Assembly: GCA_018700535.1 (NCBI GenBank) | Contig: JABITQ010000014.1 | Coordinates: 1 to 14,951, forward strand | From: Candidatus Uhrbacteria bacterium | GTDB lineage: Bacteria; Patescibacteriota; Patescibacteriia; UBA9934; GWF2-40-263 | Direction: 5' to 3' | Length of the DNA: 14,951 nucleotides | In this document: one piece after another, positions 13,698 through 14,951 of the stretch | Numbering within the stretch: position 1 is the first letter of the stretch | Layout of the letters: the number at the start of each line of letters is the position of its first letter | Program-made: the position numbers and the translations under genes | Notes under the pieces: generated by a model | Told to the model about the DNA's origin: nothing | What the model saw: only the letters and a program-made list of their open reading frames with translations | The model's database searches: none

Positions 13698-13844
13698 ATG
13701 CACAAGACCATCGCGCTGCTACTGATCATCGTGATCATGCTCTGCGCATTCCTCCCCATCAGCTTTGAAGCAACCACAGAAGGGGTTGAGCAAAGCACCA
13801 AAGGAATCGAGCAGATCAATGCAGCTTTCACCTCAGGCTTCTAG
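13698..13844 (+). CDS. Unknown single-span membrane peptide (48 aa)
   Basis: The start is ATG at 13698 with GAGG (13688-13691) 6 nt upstream. An earlier ATG (13644) lies in hairpin B2. After MHK comes one hydrophobic helix (TIALLLIIVIMLCAFLPISF, about residues 4-23), then a polar 25-residue segment (EATTEGVEQSTKGIEQINAA). This is either an inner-membrane peptide or a signal peptide with a short secreted tail; no lipobox is seen. Its TAG stop overlaps the AGGAG SD of the next gene, so the two are coupled. Small one-helix proteins in mobile elements include holin-, toxin- and assembly-type proteins, but nothing here picks one. Confidence 0.6.
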   Translation: MHKTIALLLIIVIMLCAFLPISFEATTEGVEQSTKGIEQINAAFTSGF

Positions 13845-13855
13845 GAGAACAGGGC

Positions 13856-14143
13856 ATGGCCAAAAAAACGAAGAAGAAACCCCAGGAATACTTCGATCCG
13901 TCACCGGGTCTTCACCGAGATCGAAAGCTTCGATTCTGGGAGCATGAGATGACTGTGATCGAATCCCTGCTCACAAGAGCTAGGGCTCGTGAGCCAAGTC
14001 TCAACATCGATCCGAACTACATCAAGTACGGAGGTCGTATCACGGACTTGAACAAACGCGCGCAACACGTTCGCGAAAAGCTCGGCACCTATGAAATGCG
14101 CCTGGCAGTCAAGTTCAGAACGAGGAGAGAAGAGCTTCGCTAA
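13856..14143 (+). CDS. Unknown basic helical protein (95 aa)
   Basis: AGGAG (13843-13847) overlaps the previous stop and lies 8 nt before ATG. The protein starts MAKKTKKKPQEYFDPSPGLH and is strongly basic with a mainly helical middle (FWEHEMTVIESLLTRARARE). It ends in a Lys/Arg-rich helix (VREKLGTYEMRLAVKFRTRR). There are no cysteines or membrane segment. It could bind nucleic acid or be a structural accessory; the family is not recognised. Coupling to the membrane peptide suggests equal dosage and maybe joint function. Confidence 0.6.
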   Translation: MAKKTKKKPQEYFDPSPGLHRDRKLRFWEHEMTVIESLLTRARAREPSLNIDPNYIKYGGRITDLNKRAQHVREKLGTYEMRLAVKFRTRREELR

Positions 14144-14173
14144 AGCAAGCAATAACCCCCCCCAACTGGTCCC

Positions 14174-14197
14174 GGGCGACACCATACTAAGTCGCCC
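14174..14197 (+). repeat. Hairpin A3
   Basis: A 7-bp perfect stem GGGCGAC/GTCGCCC with a loop containing CCATACTAAG, matching hairpin A2. It follows an 8-C run (14156-14163) and is separated from hairpin B3 by two bases. Confidence 0.85.
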
Positions 14198-14199
14198 AT

Positions 14200-14236
14200 C
14201 CCTCATAGCGCAGGACTCGCTCCTGCCTTACGAGGG
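14200..14236 (+). repeat. Hairpin B3
   Basis: Outer stem CCCTCATA/TACGAGGG (one mismatch, extendable with AT pairs). Inner 6-bp perfect stem GCAGGA/TCCTGC with loop CTCGC. The right arm is shared with B2; the inner stem is shared with B4. Confidence 0.85.
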
Positions 14237-14247
14237 ATACAAATCTA

Positions 14248-14327
14248 TCGGCACTTCGCCGACCCCAACCAACTCTGGTTCACGACAGGTCAAAGGGCTT
14301 CGGTCCTTGTCGTGAAATAACAACCAG
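14248..14327 (+). other. Structured leader of the 156-aa gene
   Basis: A TCGGC/GCCGA hairpin at 14248-14262 is followed by a nested structure at 14275-14327. CTGGTT pairs with AACCAG outside, TTCACGACA with TGTCGTGAA (9 bp) inside, and a C/G-rich tip completes it. The SD AAGGAGG begins 13 nt after it, so folding could affect translation. Confidence 0.65.
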
Positions 14328-14351
14328 AACAATCCTCGTAAAGGAGGCACC

Positions 14352-14822
14352 ATGACCGTCAGTTTGAACCAGATCTGCGCAGCCGCCACACTCCTCGCCA
14401 CCAGGTTCGCTGGGGATGACATGCGGAAGTTCCTGGATCTGAAGAATCGTATTGCCACTGGTGCTTGCACTGGTGGAAAGATGACAGCAGAAGCCATCGT
14501 CGAGATCGCCAGTTCCGTAGTTGAGGATGGTGCATCTCCTGTTGTTCGACTGGACTTCAGTCTCGACATGTCGCTGGATACGACACCGTTTGAGACGGTT
14601 CCCGGAGAACTCATGACGATGTCTGATCGCGAGATCAACGTTCTGATCTCGTGGGGGAGGAACAAGCTCGGCATCAACCGCAAGTTGATGGTCGGACGTG
14701 GTGGCCACAACATCAGGGCTTCCCACAACCTTCTCATGATCATCCTCAACGACAAAGATCGCCAACAGTACCGCGACGAGCTCAACGCTTGCAGCAGCAA
14801 GCCCGCCCTTCAGGCAGCATAG
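14352..14822 (+). CDS. Unknown protein with a KH-like motif (156 aa)
   Basis: ATG at 14352 follows AAGGAGG (14341-14347) by 4 nt, the strongest SD in the window. The start is MTVSLNQICAAATLLATRFA. A run near residues 112-128, LMVGRGGHNIRASHNLL, holds a GxxG loop (GRGG) after a hydrophobic strand, resembling the core of a KH RNA-binding fold. The full fold cannot be confirmed by eye. The rest is alpha-helical (FAGDDMRKFLDLKNRIA, TAEAIVEIASSVVED) and acidic. A longer frame on the opposite strand lacks an SD and overlaps the hairpins. It is the last gene seen; a pair of hairpins follows. Confidence 0.65.
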   Translation: MTVSLNQICAAATLLATRFAGDDMRKFLDLKNRIATGACTGGKMTAEAIVEIASSVVEDGASPVVRLDFSLDMSLDTTPFETVPGELMTMSDREINVLISWGRNKLGINRKLMVGRGGHNIRASHNLLMIILNDKDRQQYRDELNACSSKPALQAA

Positions 14823-14843
14823 GTGGGCAGCTAAGCACCAACC

Positions 14844-14886
14844 CCCGGTCGGTTCGAGATGGCACTCCGCCAACTCACCGACCGGG
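14844..14886 (+). repeat. 10-bp perfect hairpin after the 156-aa gene (A-position)
   Basis: CCCGGTCGGT/ACCGACCGGG with a 23-nt loop. It sits where A hairpins sit after other genes, but with unrelated sequence. Confidence 0.75.
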
Positions 14887-14889
14887 CCT

Positions 14890-14912
14890 GGTCTCATAAT
14901 ACGTATGAGACC
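14890..14912 (+). repeat. 8-bp perfect hairpin GGTCTCAT/ATGAGACC
   Basis: The loop AATACGT (14898-14904) joins the arms. It is adjacent to the preceding hairpin and followed by B4; no U tract. Confidence 0.75.
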
Positions 14913-14917
14913 CGATC

Positions 14918-14951
14918 ATTAAAGCGCAGGAGTTACTCCTGCTCTCTAACG
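14918..14951 (+). repeat. Hairpin B4 (cut by the window edge)
   Basis: The inner stem GCAGGAG/CTCCTGC (7 bp, loop TTA) and left flank AGCGCAGGA are shared with B3. The outer stem is degenerate (CATTAAAG with CTCTAACG), and the edge hides its end. This implies a further gene beyond the window. Confidence 0.65.

Noticed and set aside
14228..14897. Minus-strand frames of 190 and 205 aa across the 156-aa gene
   Set aside because: No SD, starts inside hairpins, sequence looks like reverse-frame translation, and the plus-strand gene has AAGGAGG at the right distance.
11600..14951. CRISPR array or integrase-flanked element
   Set aside because: Repeats are few, unequal in spacing and hairpin-forming; no Cas, integrase, transposase or direct-repeat target site is visible.

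Overview
The window suggests a member of the Candidate Phyla Radiation (Patescibacteria, Parcubacteria-like). This is inferred from very compact operons with 1-11 nt gene gaps, tRNA genes with encoded CCA, housekeeping genes joined in an unusual order, short AT-leaning leaders, and almost no Shine-Dalgarno (SD) sequences in the left three quarters. UGA is a stop codon (holB and glyQS both end in TGA), so the code is the standard one. No 16S gene or other firm taxonomic marker is present.

Left part, positions 1 to about 11,600, all on the minus strand. Read in transcription order (right to left), an extended -10 promoter at 11,601-11,596 drives an eight-gene operon: holB (clamp loader delta'), a six-repeat BNR/Asp-box lipoprotein, frr, glyQS, an unrecognised 373-aa protein, an M16 zinc protease, tpiA and a membrane-anchored TPR protein. 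It ends at a hairpin at 3,623-3,642. Then come tRNA-Thr(GGT) with a terminator, a Nudix-like gene with its own promoter, a promoter with tRNA-Tyr(GTA) and tRNA-Thr(TGT), rpmG (bL33) with a terminator, and a two-gene operon of NDH-2 and a YceI-type lipoprotein that runs off the left edge. Three promoters place the start codon only 9-10 nt after the -10 box, so their mRNAs should be leaderless or nearly so.

Right part, about 11,600 to 14,951, all on the plus strand and visibly more GC-rich. It has a different style: six small genes of unknown function (109, 126, 54, 48, 95 and 156 codons), each with a good SD, separated by spaces packed with perfect or near-perfect RNA hairpins. Some hairpins recur as a two-hairpin motif (A then B) before successive genes. 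The module opens with a promoter overlapping a perfect palindrome, a short RNA (or 15-codon leaderless ORF) closed by a 19-bp terminator, and a tandem pair of related structured RNA domains whose helices are kept with different sequences.

The right module looks like a foreign or mobile element (plasmid- or virus-like), or a specialised RNA-rich locus, abutting a normal CPR chromosome segment divergently. No integrase, transposase, attachment site or CRISPR array is visible, and its right end is outside the window. Its gene functions cannot be assigned from sequence alone.
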